A stretch of 64,000 nucleotides of DNA. Origin: Bacillus oleivorans. Its GTDB lineage: Bacteria > Bacillota > Bacilli > Bacillales > JC228. The notes under the pieces were generated by a model that saw only the letters and a list, made by a program, of their open reading frames with translations, did not search any database and was not told the DNA's origin. Positions 45,919 through 55,178 of this stretch are shown here, in pieces (positions within the stretch are counted from its first letter, which is position 1; each line of letters starts with the position of its first letter). The stretch is from positions 1-64,000 of the forward strand of contig NZ_OAOP01000007.1 of NCBI RefSeq assembly GCF_900207585.1, written 5' to 3'. The translations under genes were made by a program, and so were the position numbers.

Positions 45919-46383
45919 TTATGCTTTTTTCTCTTCAGGCTGCCATACTAGCGGGTTTTCACTTAAATCTCTGGCCATATCATAGGCTAAAGCATGGAAC
46001 CCCATTTTCTCCCAGAAACCTTGAGATTTCATGCGCGCATTCGTTTTGATGGGGAGGTTAAAGCCTTTGGCAAAATCAACTAGAGCTTTACCATAGCCTT
46101 TACCTTGATAATTAGGGAGAACTTCCAGCTTCCATAGTTCTAAATAAGTTTGCTGCGGTTCAAAATAGCGGTCAAATTTAGCATCGACCTCATATAAACT
46201 CATCCGGGCTACAAGAGTATCTGCAAAGTAGATACCATAAAATGGAGAATCACTATCGTTTTCAATCATATTTTCCTGAAGGTCCTCAAGCATGGACAGC
46301 TCTTGAACACCGTATTCTTTAAACTTTTTAAATTCTTCTAGAGTTTTATAATTAACTTTTAGTCTTTCAACTTTATAACTCAC
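45919..46383 (-). CDS. ylbP: GNAT-family N-acetyltransferase YlbP
   Basis: A 154-residue acetyltransferase of the GNAT fold. The acetyl-CoA loop is VLPNYQGKGYGKALVDFAKG, preceded by the strand LELWKLEV. Substrate is unknown. GTG at 46383 follows GGGGGAG. It is convergent with ylbO, as in B. subtilis. Confidence 0.9.
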   Translation of the reverse strand: MSYKVERLKVNYKTLEEFKKFKEYGVQELSMLEDLQENMIENDSDSPFYGIYFADTLVARMSLYEVDAKFDRYFEPQQTYLELWKLEVLPNYQGKGYGKALVDFAKGFNLPIKTNARMKSQGFWEKMGFHALAYDMARDLSENPLVWQPEEKKA

Positions 46384-46585
46384 TATAACTCCCCCTTTAC
46401 CAGCAATTAGCTTTCTAGATTACATGTTTCTCATAATTGGTATTTTTATTATACAATATATTTACAAAAGATTCTGCAGACAAATATATGTAAGCGATTG
46501 CAAAAAATAGAAGGATTTTTGAAAAACAATGTCGAACAGTTCGTAATGGAGCGTGTAAAGGGGATAGCATCTAAGGGGGATAGGT

Positions 46586-47929
46586 ATGAAAAAAATATTA
46601 ATTGCAAACCGTGGCGAAATTGCTTCGAGAATCATTAGGACTGCTCATAAGCTGGGAATGGAAACCGTTGCTGTTTATTCAGAAGCAGATAAAGATCTTC
46701 CTTTTGTAAAACAAGCGACTTATGCCTATTTGATCGGCGAGGGTCCTGTACAAAAATCGTATTTAAATCAAGATGCAATTTTAGAAATTGCCGTAAAGGA
46801 ACGGGTGGATGGGATCCATCCGGGCTATGGATTATTGAGTGAAAATGCAGGATTTTGTAAGGCTGTACAGGATTGTGACATTACCTGGATTGGTCCTTCC
46901 CCTGAGACGATATCTTTAATGGGGGAAAAAATTGCAGCAAGGATAGTGATGACAGAGGCGGGGGTTCCAGTAGTTCCAGGTAACCAAACAGGTATGAAGG
47001 ATGTAGAGGAAGCTTTAGAATTTGCCAAAAAGATAGGATTCCCGATTATGCTGAAAGCAAGTGCCGGCGGCGGGGGAGTCGGGTTAGCTGTTTGCAGAAA
47101 TGAAGAGGAGCTTCACAAGATTTTTTCTTCGACTAAAACAAGAGCAAAGGCATATTTCCAAAATGAAGATGTCTTTATTGAAAAATATATAGAAAAAGCA
47201 CGCCATATCGAAGTACAAGTTGTTGCAGATTCATCCGGGAATACAGTACACCTTTACGAACGAGATTGCTCCTTGCAACGGAGAAATCAAAAGGTTATCG
47301 AAGAAACGCCTGCCCAATCGCTCCGTGAAGAAACAAAAGAAAAGCTGTACCAGTATGCTATCCAAGCTGCGAAATTCGTAAACTATGTAAATGCTGGAAC
47401 TGTTGAGTTTATTGTGGATACGGATGAGAATATCTACTTTTTAGAAATGAATACAAGGCTGCAGGTAGAACACCCCATTACCGAGGAAATGACGGGAATC
47501 GATTTAGTTGAGTGGCAAATAAAAATTGCAAATGGAGAAGAAATTCCTTTAAAGCAAAATGAAATTAATAAGCATGGCCATGCAATTGAGTTTAGAATTT
47601 ACGCTGAAAACCCAGATACCTTATTGCCATCACCAGGTGTTATAAGCACCCTTAAGTGGGCGGATTATCAATCTGGCAGACTTGATTACGGGTATAAGGA
47701 AGGAAATCAGGTAACGCCATTTTATGATCCATTGATTGCTAAATATATCGCCGTGGGACAGACAAAGAAAGAATGTATCGGCCAGGCACGTACTTTTTTT
47801 AATGAAACAGTCATTGAAGGGATCAAAACGAATATTCCATTATTGCAAAGAATTTTAGATACGGAATGGTTTGAAAAGGGTAACTATACAACCCAATTAT
47901 TACAAGAGCTTTTACTAAAAAATAAATAA
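46586..47929 (+). CDS. Biotin carboxylase subunit of an acyl-CoA carboxylase
   Basis: A 447-residue ATP-grasp biotin carboxylase that carboxylates the biotin of the carrier encoded next. Motifs: IANRGEIASRIIRT, KASAGGGGVGLA for ATP, HLYERDCSLQRRNQKVIEE and EMNTRLQVEHPITE. It is one of a three-gene set, with carrier and carboxyltransferase following in order, like yngH–yngHB–yngE of B. subtilis but in a different place. It is probably not the fatty-acid AccC. ATG at 46586 follows GGGGGATAGG. Confidence 0.9.
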   Translation: MKKILIANRGEIASRIIRTAHKLGMETVAVYSEADKDLPFVKQATYAYLIGEGPVQKSYLNQDAILEIAVKERVDGIHPGYGLLSENAGFCKAVQDCDITWIGPSPETISLMGEKIAARIVMTEAGVPVVPGNQTGMKDVEEALEFAKKIGFPIMLKASAGGGGVGLAVCRNEEELHKIFSSTKTRAKAYFQNEDVFIEKYIEKARHIEVQVVADSSGNTVHLYERDCSLQRRNQKVIEETPAQSLREETKEKLYQYAIQAAKFVNYVNAGTVEFIVDTDENIYFLEMNTRLQVEHPITEEMTGIDLVEWQIKIANGEEIPLKQNEINKHGHAIEFRIYAENPDTLLPSPGVISTLKWADYQSGRLDYGYKEGNQVTPFYDPLIAKYIAVGQTKKECIGQARTFFNETVIEGIKTNIPLLQRILDTEWFEKGNYTTQLLQELLLKNK

Positions 47930-47951
47930 ACTTACATAGGGGGAGAGAAAC

Positions 47952-48161
47952 ATGCAAGTAACTGCAACTATGGCCGGAACAGTATTATCTGTTTTGGTTG
48001 AGAAGGATGAAATGGTCAAAGAAGGCCAAGAAGTGGTCATGATCGAATCTATGAAAATGGAAATTCCCATTGAAAGTGCTGGAGAAGGAAAAGTGAAAGA
48101 AATTCATGTTCAGGCTGGTGATTTTGTGAATGAAGGTGATGTCCTCATTACACTGGAGTAG
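47952..48161 (+). CDS. Biotin carboxyl carrier protein, short form
   Basis: A 69-residue stand-alone biotinyl domain. The biotin lysine lies in IESMKMEIPI near residue 35 and the fold repeats VLVEKDEMVKEGQ and IHVQAGDFVNEGD on both sides. There is no N-terminal linker as in AccB; it matches the YngHB type. ATG at 47952 follows GGGGGAGAG. It sits 22 bases after the carboxylase gene. Confidence 0.92.
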   Translation: MQVTATMAGTVLSVLVEKDEMVKEGQEVVMIESMKMEIPIESAGEGKVKEIHVQAGDFVNEGDVLITLE

Positions 48162-48211
48162 GATCCTTTCCTGGCTACAGGCTGTTAATCATTCATAGAG
48201 GGGGAAAGCAA

Positions 48212-49753
48212 ATGACAACGACAAAAGGCCGTTCTGCTGAACTTACAGAACGCTTAAATCAGGTTTTACAAGGCGGACATCCTAAATATCACGAGAAATT
48301 AAAATCGCAAAACAAGCTGTTTGTCCGGGACCGTCTAAATCTTTTATTTGATAATGGAGTATATGAGGAAGACGGACTTTTTGCAAATTTTGAAGCGGGT
48401 GATCTACCGGCAGATGGAGTTGTAACAGCTATTGGAAATATCAATGGTCAAACAGTCTGTGTCATGGCAAATGATTCTACTGTAAAAGCAGGGTCATGGG
48501 GAGCAAGAACAGTTGAAAAAATTATTAGAATTCAAGAAACGGCGGATAAGTTAAAGGTTCCGATCCTTTATTTAGTCGATTCTGCAGGGGCGCGAATTAC
48601 TGACCAGCTCGAGATGTTTCCGAACCGCAGAGGAGCTGGCCGCATTTTTCATAATCAGGTCAAGCTTTCTGGAAAAGTGCCGCAAGTATGTTTGTTATTT
48701 GGACCTTCTGCTGCAGGAGGTGCGTATATACCTGCATTCTGTGACGTGGTCATTATGGTGGATAAAAATGCTTCGATGTACCTCGGCTCACCTCGGATGG
48801 CCGAAAAAGTTATTGGTGAAAAGGTGACGCTTGAGGAAATGGGTGGTGCGCGTATGCACTGCTCCGTTAGCGGTGTAGGAGATGTACTCGCCTATAGTGA
48901 AGAAGAAGCGATTGAATCCGCCAAAAAATATATATCATATTTCCCAGCCAATTATCAGGAAAAGCCAAATGTGCTTGAGGCTATCAAGCCGAACTATAAA
49001 AAAGAATTGGAAGACATTATTCCGGCTAATCAGAATGCGCTATTTGATATGTACGAGTGTATTGAAACACTTATTGACGAAGGAAGCTTTTTTGAAATGA
49101 AAAAGCTGTTTGCCCAAGAATTGATTACTGGATTTGCAAGAATTAATGGAAAAGCAGTCGGGATAATCGCAAATCAGCCTAAGGTAAAAGGCGGCGTCCT
49201 TTTTGTCGATTCAGCTGATAAAGGAGCACGTTTTATCCAGCTTTGTGATGCGTTTCATATTCCGTTATTATTCCTCGCAGATGTACCGGGATTTATGATT
49301 GGAACAAAAGTGGAAAGAGCAGGAATTATTCGCCACGGGGCGAAATTGATTGCGGCTATGAGTTCAAGTACAGTACCTAAAATATCTGTGATTGTCCGAA
49401 AAGCCTATGGCGCCGGATTATATGCGATGGCAGGACCTGCATTTGAACCGGATTGTTGTATAGCATTGCCAACTGCCCAAATTGCAGTAATGGGCCCTGA
49501 AGCTGCAGTGAATGCCGTTTATTCTAATAAAATTCAGGCGATTGAAGACCCGAAAGAAAGAATTGCTTTTGTACAGGAGAAACAAAGAGAATACCAAGAA
49601 AGTATCGATATTTATAAATTAGCTTCTGAATTAATCGTCGATGAGATTGTTCAGCCTAACGATTTACGAAATGTCTTATCGAAGCGATTTTCTTATTATG
49701 ATACAAAGGATGTTGTCTTCACAGATCGGAAGCATGCTGTTTATCCAGTTTAA
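48212..49753 (+). CDS. Acyl-CoA carboxylase, carboxyltransferase subunit
   Basis: A 513-residue carboxyltransferase with both crotonase-like halves in one chain, as in propionyl-CoA and methylcrotonyl-CoA carboxylases. The first oxyanion region reads LVDSAGARITDQLEMFP and GPSAAGGAYIPAFCDVV; the second reads LADVPGFMIGTKVERAGIIRHGAKL. Substrate cannot be decided from motifs; MEEMGGARMH-type wording is shared by both groups. ATG at 48212 follows GAGGGGGAAAG. A strong terminator ends the set. Confidence 0.9.
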   Translation: MTTTKGRSAELTERLNQVLQGGHPKYHEKLKSQNKLFVRDRLNLLFDNGVYEEDGLFANFEAGDLPADGVVTAIGNINGQTVCVMANDSTVKAGSWGARTVEKIIRIQETADKLKVPILYLVDSAGARITDQLEMFPNRRGAGRIFHNQVKLSGKVPQVCLLFGPSAAGGAYIPAFCDVVIMVDKNASMYLGSPRMAEKVIGEKVTLEEMGGARMHCSVSGVGDVLAYSEEEAIESAKKYISYFPANYQEKPNVLEAIKPNYKKELEDIIPANQNALFDMYECIETLIDEGSFFEMKKLFAQELITGFARINGKAVGIIANQPKVKGGVLFVDSADKGARFIQLCDAFHIPLLFLADVPGFMIGTKVERAGIIRHGAKLIAAMSSSTVPKISVIVRKAYGAGLYAMAGPAFEPDCCIALPTAQIAVMGPEAAVNAVYSNKIQAIEDPKERIAFVQEKQREYQESIDIYKLASELIVDEIVQPNDLRNVLSKRFSYYDTKDVVFTDRKHAVYPV

Positions 49754-49760
49754 ATTGGTG

Positions 49761-49797
49761 AAAACCCCGGCTCACATAGTGGAGCTGGGGTTTTTTA
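49761..49797 (+). terminator. Terminator after the carboxylase genes
   Basis: AAAACCCCGGCTC and GAGCTGGGGTTTT form the stem (one mismatch), followed by further T. Confidence 0.88.
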
Positions 49798-49882
49798 TGT
49801 GGGGAATATAATAATGTAGATGGAGCGAATTGCTCCCCTTGATAAGGCAGTTCAAGGACAGATTTGAGAATATACAAAGGGG

Positions 49883-49986
49883 AAATGTCTTTCAGAAGGG
49901 CGATAAAAGACAAAAACGAGCAAAAAGGAAGGAGAATTGTCTTTCATATAGGCGATGAAAGACAAAACGGAGCAAATAGAAGGAAG
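49883..49986. repeat. Two tandem copies of a 52-bp repeat with internal hairpin
   Basis: 49883–49934 and 49935–49986 align over all 52 bases with about 12 differences. Each copy contains TGTCTTTCA followed 9 bases later by its complement; in copy two the stem is TGTCTTTCAT/ATGAAAGACA. They are followed by AGGAAG/GGAGGAG-like purine tracts. No gene fits. The rest of the gap (49798–49882 and 49987–50070) holds only AT-rich sequence and the panE ribosome site. Confidence 0.7.
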
Positions 49987-50087
49987 AACAGCCCTTCAAC
50001 AGCTGCTCTATTCAAAATCTTCTTTTGTACAAAATCACTTACTTTTGGTAACATTATAGGAAAAGTTTACATATTAGAGGGGATTTT

Positions 50088-50969
50088 ATGAAGGTTGCGA
50101 TTATGGGAGGCGGGGCGATCGGTCTATTATTTGCGGCTCACCTTTCCAAGAAGCATGATGTAACACTTTATACAAGAACGGAAAAACAAGCTGAGATGAT
50201 TCGTTCCCAAGGCGTTGCCCTTGTCCAAAATAATAGAACTGAAACATTTCCAATCCAGGCTTATCCTTTTGTACAAGTAAACGGACAAGAAGAACTTGTG
50301 ATTATAGCCGTTAAGGAATACCATTTACATGAGCTTATGACGTCTATCACAAGTCTCCATCATTCTGCCTTCTTGTTCTTGCAAAATGGAATGGGCCACC
50401 TTCCGATACTAGAAAACCTCGAAGCAAAAAACATTTTCGTTGGAGTGGTAGAACATGGTGCGGTCAGACTAGATGAAAGAACCGTTCACCACACTGGAAT
50501 AGGGCTCACCCGTTATGGAGTTTGGAAAGGATCCCTGACGCACGGGCTCGATGATCTTGCAATTCCAACATTCCCTTTTGTATTTTCCGAAAATCCTTTA
50601 CAAATGTTAAAAGAAAAGTTATTGGCCAATTGTGTGATCAATCCGCTTACAGCCTTACTAGCTGTACCTAATGGTGAACTTTTGGGAAATCCTTTCTATT
50701 ATAAATTATTTTTACAAACCTTTAATGAAACCGTAAAAGCACTTCAGCTCCCTAATCGTGAAGTATTATTAAATAAGGTTAAAGAGATCTGCAGACAAAC
50801 TGCCAAGAACCATTCCTCAATGTATAAAGACTTACATTTAGGGAGAAAAACAGAAATTGATGCGATTGTGGGCTCAGCCCTCAAGCAAGCTGCATTACAT
50901 CATGTGGAGGCCCCCATTCTTGAATTTTTATATCATTCTATTAAAGGAAAGGAGGGCCAACAAATATGA
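50088..50969 (+). CDS. ylbQ: 2-dehydropantoate 2-reductase-family oxidoreductase (YlbQ)
   Basis: A 293-residue NADPH-dependent reductase of the ApbA/PanE family, which makes pantoate for coenzyme A. The nucleotide site is MKVAIMGGGAIGLLFAAHL; KLLANCVINPLTALLAVPNGEL holds the catalytic lysine region, and SSMYKDLHLGRKTEIDAI closes the C-terminal domain. ATG at 50088 follows AGAGGGG. It overlaps the next gene by 4 bases (ATGA). B. subtilis has more than one such paralogue, so the pantothenate role is likely but not certain. Confidence 0.88.
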   Translation: MKVAIMGGGAIGLLFAAHLSKKHDVTLYTRTEKQAEMIRSQGVALVQNNRTETFPIQAYPFVQVNGQEELVIIAVKEYHLHELMTSITSLHHSAFLFLQNGMGHLPILENLEAKNIFVGVVEHGAVRLDERTVHHTGIGLTRYGVWKGSLTHGLDDLAIPTFPFVFSENPLQMLKEKLLANCVINPLTALLAVPNGELLGNPFYYKLFLQTFNETVKALQLPNREVLLNKVKEICRQTAKNHSSMYKDLHLGRKTEIDAIVGSALKQAALHHVEAPILEFLYHSIKGKEGQQI

Positions 50970-51355
50970 TATCTTTTTTTTCAGGGTTCCTGGCGATATT
51001 GATTTTGATTCCGTTCTTTTCCTATTTATTAGTATTCGTCATCGTAAAATCGATCACCCGTAATCATAAACGTGCTGTTCGTATCGCAATAGATACAACG
51101 ACATTCTTCTTATTTATAAGTATACAATTTATGATTGCAGAAATATGGGGCGCTGCTTATATTTGGTTCTTCTATATTGGAATATTAATTCTAGCAATTA
51201 TTTTTTCTATTATTCATTGGAAGGGAAATGTGGAGATTCATTACCGAAAGCTGCTCAAAGGGCTCTGGAGAATCCAGTTTATAGTATTTTTTGTTATCTA
51301 TTTTATCTTTATGTTATATGGGATAACGACTAGTATTCTCCAAACAGTAACTTAA
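50966..51355 (+). CDS. DUF3397 membrane protein
   Basis: A 129-residue protein with four membrane spans and a basic segment between the first two (KSITRNHKRAVRIAID), the pattern of DUF3397. Role unknown. ATG at 50966 overlaps the ylbQ stop by 4 bases, so translation is coupled. It comes just before bshC. Confidence 0.8.
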   Translation: MISFFSGFLAILILIPFFSYLLVFVIVKSITRNHKRAVRIAIDTTTFFLFISIQFMIAEIWGAAYIWFFYIGILILAIIFSIIHWKGNVEIHYRKLLKGLWRIQFIVFFVIYFIFMLYGITTSILQTVT

Positions 51356-51463
51356 ACTGCCCAGGATTTTTGCCTCAAAAATTGTAAGGCAATATTTTTT
51401 GTTTTCTCTATTAGCAATGCTATACTCATTACAGTTAGATTATCCGCAGGAGGAGCAGTATTT

Positions 51464-53092
51464 ATGCAATACATCCTACACAAGGGGATTGCCGGAAATC
51501 GATTGGCTCAAGATTATATGAACAAAAAAGAGTCTGTTCTTTCCCTTTTTCCTTATCATTTTGGCAAAAATGATGTGTTATCCAAACGATGGGAATCCTT
51601 AAAAAACCGATCCTATCCCAGAAAAGAATTAAAATTAGCGATTCAGGACTATATGGAGCCTTTCGGATTGACCCCAGAAATTGAACAGTCATTACATAGA
51701 CTTGAAAACACGGAAGCTACTGTTATCATCGGTGGGCAACAGGCCGGTTTGCTTGGGGGCCCGCTTTATACGATACATAAAATCTTTGCATTAATTAAAC
51801 ATGCTCAAATGGCTGAGAAAGAATTGGGGAAGCCGGTCGTTCCTGTGTTCTGGATTGCAGGGGAAGACCACGATTATGAAGAAGTCAATCATGTTTTTAT
51901 CCGGAACGGCTTTAAGTGGAACAAATCCGTATATCCAGAAAAATTGCTAAAGAAAAAAATGATTAGTGAAATCCCTTTAAACCAATCTGTTAGCAGACTA
52001 TGGGTGCTAGACGTTTTAAGACAATTAGGTGAAACCCCATATACTGCAGAATTGCATACATTTCTTAATACATGCATAAAGCAGGCCAACACGTTTACTG
52101 AATTTTTTACAGCATTTATACATTCCCTTTTTAAAGATTATGGATTACTGTTAATTGATGCTTGTCATCCTGCTTTACGAAAACTGGAACAGTCTCTATT
52201 CGTAAAAATTGTAGAAGAAGGTCATCAGCTTGCCGCGGACATTGCAAATGATCAGGCTGAAATTGGGAAATTGGGATATAAACCTACTTTGGAACTGGAT
52301 CCGCAAACCATCCATTTATTTATTACGGATCATGGAGAACGGGAGCTTTTATTCTATGATAAGGAACAAAATCTTTATTATACGAAAAGCGGTTCAGTCA
52401 AATGGAGCAAGGATGAACTTTTAGCACATGTGGAGCAATATCCCCAGCACTTTAGCAACAATGTAGCGACGAGACCTTTATCCCAAGAGTTTTTATTTCC
52501 GACACTGGGATTTGTTGGCGGACCAGGTGAAATTGCGTATTGGTGCGAATTAAGAAGTGTCTTTAAGAGATTTGATCTCGATATGGCCCCGGTGATTCCA
52601 AGAATGCAAATCACTTATCTGGAAAGTTCGGTTATGAAAAAATTGCAACAATACAATATTCATTATGAAGCCGTACTTAATTCTGGCATAAAGGAAATCA
52701 AAGATGCCTATTTAAAAGAAAAATCTCCAATCCATTTATTCGAATCGGTTGAGAGAACATCAAATGAGATTCGTAATAAATATGAAGAACTAGTCGGAGA
52801 AATAAAGGAATTTGACAGAGGACTGCTGCCGATTCTTCATAAGAATGAAAAGTTTGTTATTGACCAGCTTCATTTCCTGGAACAATATATTTGGAAACAA
52901 CTGGAGAAAAGAAATGATAAGGTCCTGACAGATTTCGATGAATTGGATGCATTCCTCCATCCGTTTGGCGGTTTGCAGGAGCGGATATGGAATGTATGTT
53001 ATTTTATTAACCAATATGGTTTTGACTGGCTAAAACAGGTGATGTCTTTAGAGCTCGAATCCGGAGCGAACCATTACGTTATTTCCTTTTAA
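51464..53092 (+). CDS. bshC: Bacillithiol biosynthesis cysteine-adding enzyme BshC
   Basis: A 542-residue enzyme thought to add cysteine to GlcN-malate in the last step of bacillithiol synthesis. The nucleotide-like core reads VIIGGQQAGLLGGPLYTIHKI near residue 90, with FWIAGEDHDYEEVNHVF; a C-terminal coiled coil follows (about 420–500). ATG at 51464 follows GGAGGAG. Length fits the family. It lies just before the dcw cluster, as yllA does in B. subtilis. Confidence 0.95.
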   Translation: MQYILHKGIAGNRLAQDYMNKKESVLSLFPYHFGKNDVLSKRWESLKNRSYPRKELKLAIQDYMEPFGLTPEIEQSLHRLENTEATVIIGGQQAGLLGGPLYTIHKIFALIKHAQMAEKELGKPVVPVFWIAGEDHDYEEVNHVFIRNGFKWNKSVYPEKLLKKKMISEIPLNQSVSRLWVLDVLRQLGETPYTAELHTFLNTCIKQANTFTEFFTAFIHSLFKDYGLLLIDACHPALRKLEQSLFVKIVEEGHQLAADIANDQAEIGKLGYKPTLELDPQTIHLFITDHGERELLFYDKEQNLYYTKSGSVKWSKDELLAHVEQYPQHFSNNVATRPLSQEFLFPTLGFVGGPGEIAYWCELRSVFKRFDLDMAPVIPRMQITYLESSVMKKLQQYNIHYEAVLNSGIKEIKDAYLKEKSPIHLFESVERTSNEIRNKYEELVGEIKEFDRGLLPILHKNEKFVIDQLHFLEQYIWKQLEKRNDKVLTDFDELDAFLHPFGGLQERIWNVCYFINQYGFDWLKQVMSLELESGANHYVISF

Positions 53093-53164
53093 AGGAGTCT
53101 GCAAAAGTTTATATCCATTCTGTTCGAGACCATATTTCTACAACCTTCATAATATTTAAGATTA

Positions 53165-53192
53165 AAAGCTCGCCTTTTGGCGGGCTTTTTCA
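53165..53192 (+). terminator. Terminator after bshC
   Basis: AAGCTCGCC and GGCGGGCTT form the stem (one G·T pair) with a TTTT loop, then T5. Confidence 0.8.
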
Positions 53193-53313
53193 TTTTTCTG
53201 TCTTTGGCGACAAGAATAAGGAGCTCAGCTTAAAAAAATCAACGAATGAAGCAGAAATAAAAAGAACAGTTTTTAGAGGGGATTTTCTTAAAAACGAGAA
53301 AATATAAAAAAAC

Positions 53314-53367
53314 AGGTGGTGGAAAGTGGGGGATTGTGGTACATTAAGGGTAGAAAGTGGGGGTAGC
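53314..53367 (+). promoter_or_regulatory. MraZ-binding direct repeats
   Basis: GGAAAGTGGGGG (53321–53332) and AGAAAGTGGGGG (53352–53363) lie 31 bases apart immediately upstream of mraZ; a further GGTGG precedes the first. G-rich direct repeats at this place are the autoregulatory sites of MraZ in several bacteria. The second repeat overlaps the mraZ ribosome site. Confidence 0.65.
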
Positions 53368-53371
53368 GGGT

Positions 53372-53803
53372 ATGTTCATGGGGGAATATCATCATAACAT
53401 TGATCAAAAAGGAAGAATTATTATTCCTGCTCGTTTCCGTGAGGATCTCGGGGAAGCGTTTGTTTTGACACGCGGTCTCGATCAGTGTTTGTTTGGTTAT
53501 CCAGAGCAAGAATGGAAAGCGATGGAGGATAAAATGAAAGGTCTCCCATTAACGAAAAAAGATGCCCGTGCGTTTACCCGTTTCTTCTTCTCTGGCGCTT
53601 CCGAATGTGAAATTGATAAGCAAGGACGCATCAATATTCCACAGACATTGCTGCAATATGCCAAACTGGAAAAAGAATGTGTAGTGGTCGGTGTCTCAAG
53701 CCGAATCGAAATATGGAGCAAGCCTGTTTGGGAAGAATATTTCGCTCTCTCTGAAGAATCCTTCTCTGAAATTGCAGAGAATATGATTGATTTTGACATT
53801 TAA
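53372..53803 (+). CDS. mraZ: Transcriptional regulator MraZ
   Basis: A 143-residue AbrB-like DNA-binding protein made of two swapped-hairpin halves; it controls the dcw cluster. Each half carries the D-x-K-G-R-I motif: [16 protein letters not shown] and [18 protein letters not shown] at 53372 gives [11 protein letters not shown], the family start; GTG at 53357 lies inside the G-rich repeat. It heads rsmH-ftsL-pbpB. Confidence 0.96.
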   Translation: MFMGEYHHNIDQKGRIIIPARFREDLGEAFVLTRGLDQCLFGYPEQEWKAMEDKMKGLPLTKKDARAFTRFFFSGASECEIDKQGRINIPQTLLQYAKLEKECVVVGVSSRIEIWSKPVWEEYFALSEESFSEIAENMIDFDI

Positions 53804-53849
53804 ACTCAAACTAGAAATGAAGGCATCTTGATTAAGAAGGTGAAATATC

Positions 53850-54785
53850 GTGTTTTCTCACAAAACAGTGCTTTTACATGAAGCGGTGGACGGTTTAAAT
53901 ATTAAAGAAAATGGGACATACGTAGACTGCACTCTTGGCGGAGCAGGACATTCGGAAGAAATTGTGAAGCGCTTATCAGATCAAGGCAGGTTAGTTGCTT
54001 TTGATCAGGATGAAATGGCTTTGCAGTATGCAAGAGAAAAATTATCCCCATATAGTGACCGAGTGGTTTTCGTGCAGAGTAATTTTCGCTACATAAAAGA
54101 AGAGCTTAAGAATCGAGGAATAAACCAGGTCGACGGTATCCTTTATGATTTGGGAGTTTCATCCCCCCAGCTTGATACGCCTGAAAGAGGTTTTAGCTAT
54201 CAGCATAATGCGCCTTTAGACATGCGGATGGATCAGCGTCAAGTTTTATCAGCCAAAATAGTCGTGAATGAGTGGCCAATTGAAGATTTAATTCGAATTT
54301 TCTTCCGCTATGGTGAAGAGAAGTTCTCAAAATCCATTGCCAGGAAGATTATTGAAGCTAGGGAAAAGGGACCGATTGAGACGACAGAGGAATTAGTAGA
54401 CATTATTAAATCAGGTATTCCGGCGCCGGCTAGAAGGAAAGGCGGACATCCTGCTAAACGAGTGTTCCAAGCAATTCGTATTGCTGTAAATGAAGAATTA
54501 GATGTATTTGAGCAGTCATTAGAGGATGCCATTGAGCTGTTAAAACCGGGTGGACGAATTAGCGTTATCACGTTCCACTCTTTAGAAGACCGAATCTGTA
54601 AAAGAATATTTAAGGAATACAGTGAAGGACCTCCCATTCCAAAAGGAGTCCCAATCTTGCCAGAAGACGAACCCAGTACGCTAAAACTGATTACCCGTAA
54701 ACCAATCCTTCCTTCAGAGGAAGAATTAGAAGAAAATAACCGCGCTCGATCAGCGAAGCTTCGGATTGCAGAAAAGAAATCTTGA
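53850..54785 (+). CDS. rsmH: 16S rRNA (cytosine-1402 N4)-methyltransferase
   Basis: A 311-residue methyltransferase. Motif I is [15 protein letters not shown] near residue 30; [22 protein letters not shown] and MRMD follow, then [13 protein letters not shown] and [16 protein letters not shown] at 53850 follows AAGGTGAAATATC. It ends 19 bases before ftsL. Confidence 0.96.
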   Translation: MFSHKTVLLHEAVDGLNIKENGTYVDCTLGGAGHSEEIVKRLSDQGRLVAFDQDEMALQYAREKLSPYSDRVVFVQSNFRYIKEELKNRGINQVDGILYDLGVSSPQLDTPERGFSYQHNAPLDMRMDQRQVLSAKIVVNEWPIEDLIRIFFRYGEEKFSKSIARKIIEAREKGPIETTEELVDIIKSGIPAPARRKGGHPAKRVFQAIRIAVNEELDVFEQSLEDAIELLKPGGRISVITFHSLEDRICKRIFKEYSEGPPIPKGVPILPEDEPSTLKLITRKPILPSEEELEENNRARSAKLRIAEKKS

Positions 54786-54804
54786 ACGACTAGGAGGAGA
54801 CATT

Positions 54805-55176
54805 TTGAGTAACTTAGCACGCAAATTACAGCAGCAACAGCAGCAGCAAAGCCACGTTCAGCCACAACCCAAACATGAGCCATCCAAAAAGGCGAGTCCC
54901 GGCAGACTTACGCCTGTTGAAAAAATACTTGGTTTACTTTTTGCTGTTTTTTTAACTGTTCTAAGCGCTCAGTTAATTTCAAGTTCCGCGGGATTATATC
55001 AAATGAATAAGGATATAGGTCAATTGGAAACAGAAATAATGCAGCAGGAAAGAAAGAATCAAGATTTAGAGAATCAAGTGAGTGAACTAAGTCGATACGA
55101 AAGGATTATGGCAAAAGCGAAGGAGCTTGGATTGAAGCTTGATGAGAACAATGTGAAGCTTGTGGAGGGGCACTAG
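54805..55176 (+). CDS. ftsL: Cell division protein FtsL
   Basis: A 123-residue bitopic division protein: a polar cytosolic part, one membrane span (ILGLLFAVFLTVLSAQLI, about 47–64) and an outside leucine-zipper-like coiled coil. It acts with DivIC and PBP2B at the septum. The N-terminus has a run of seven Gln (QQQQQQQ) that is unusual for FtsL. TTG at 54805 follows AGGAGG and gives MSNLARK, as in the family. Confidence 0.92.
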   Translation: MSNLARKLQQQQQQQSHVQPQPKHEPSKKASPGRLTPVEKILGLLFAVFLTVLSAQLISSSAGLYQMNKDIGQLETEIMQQERKNQDLENQVSELSRYERIMAKAKELGLKLDENNVKLVEGH

Positions 55177-55178
55177 AA

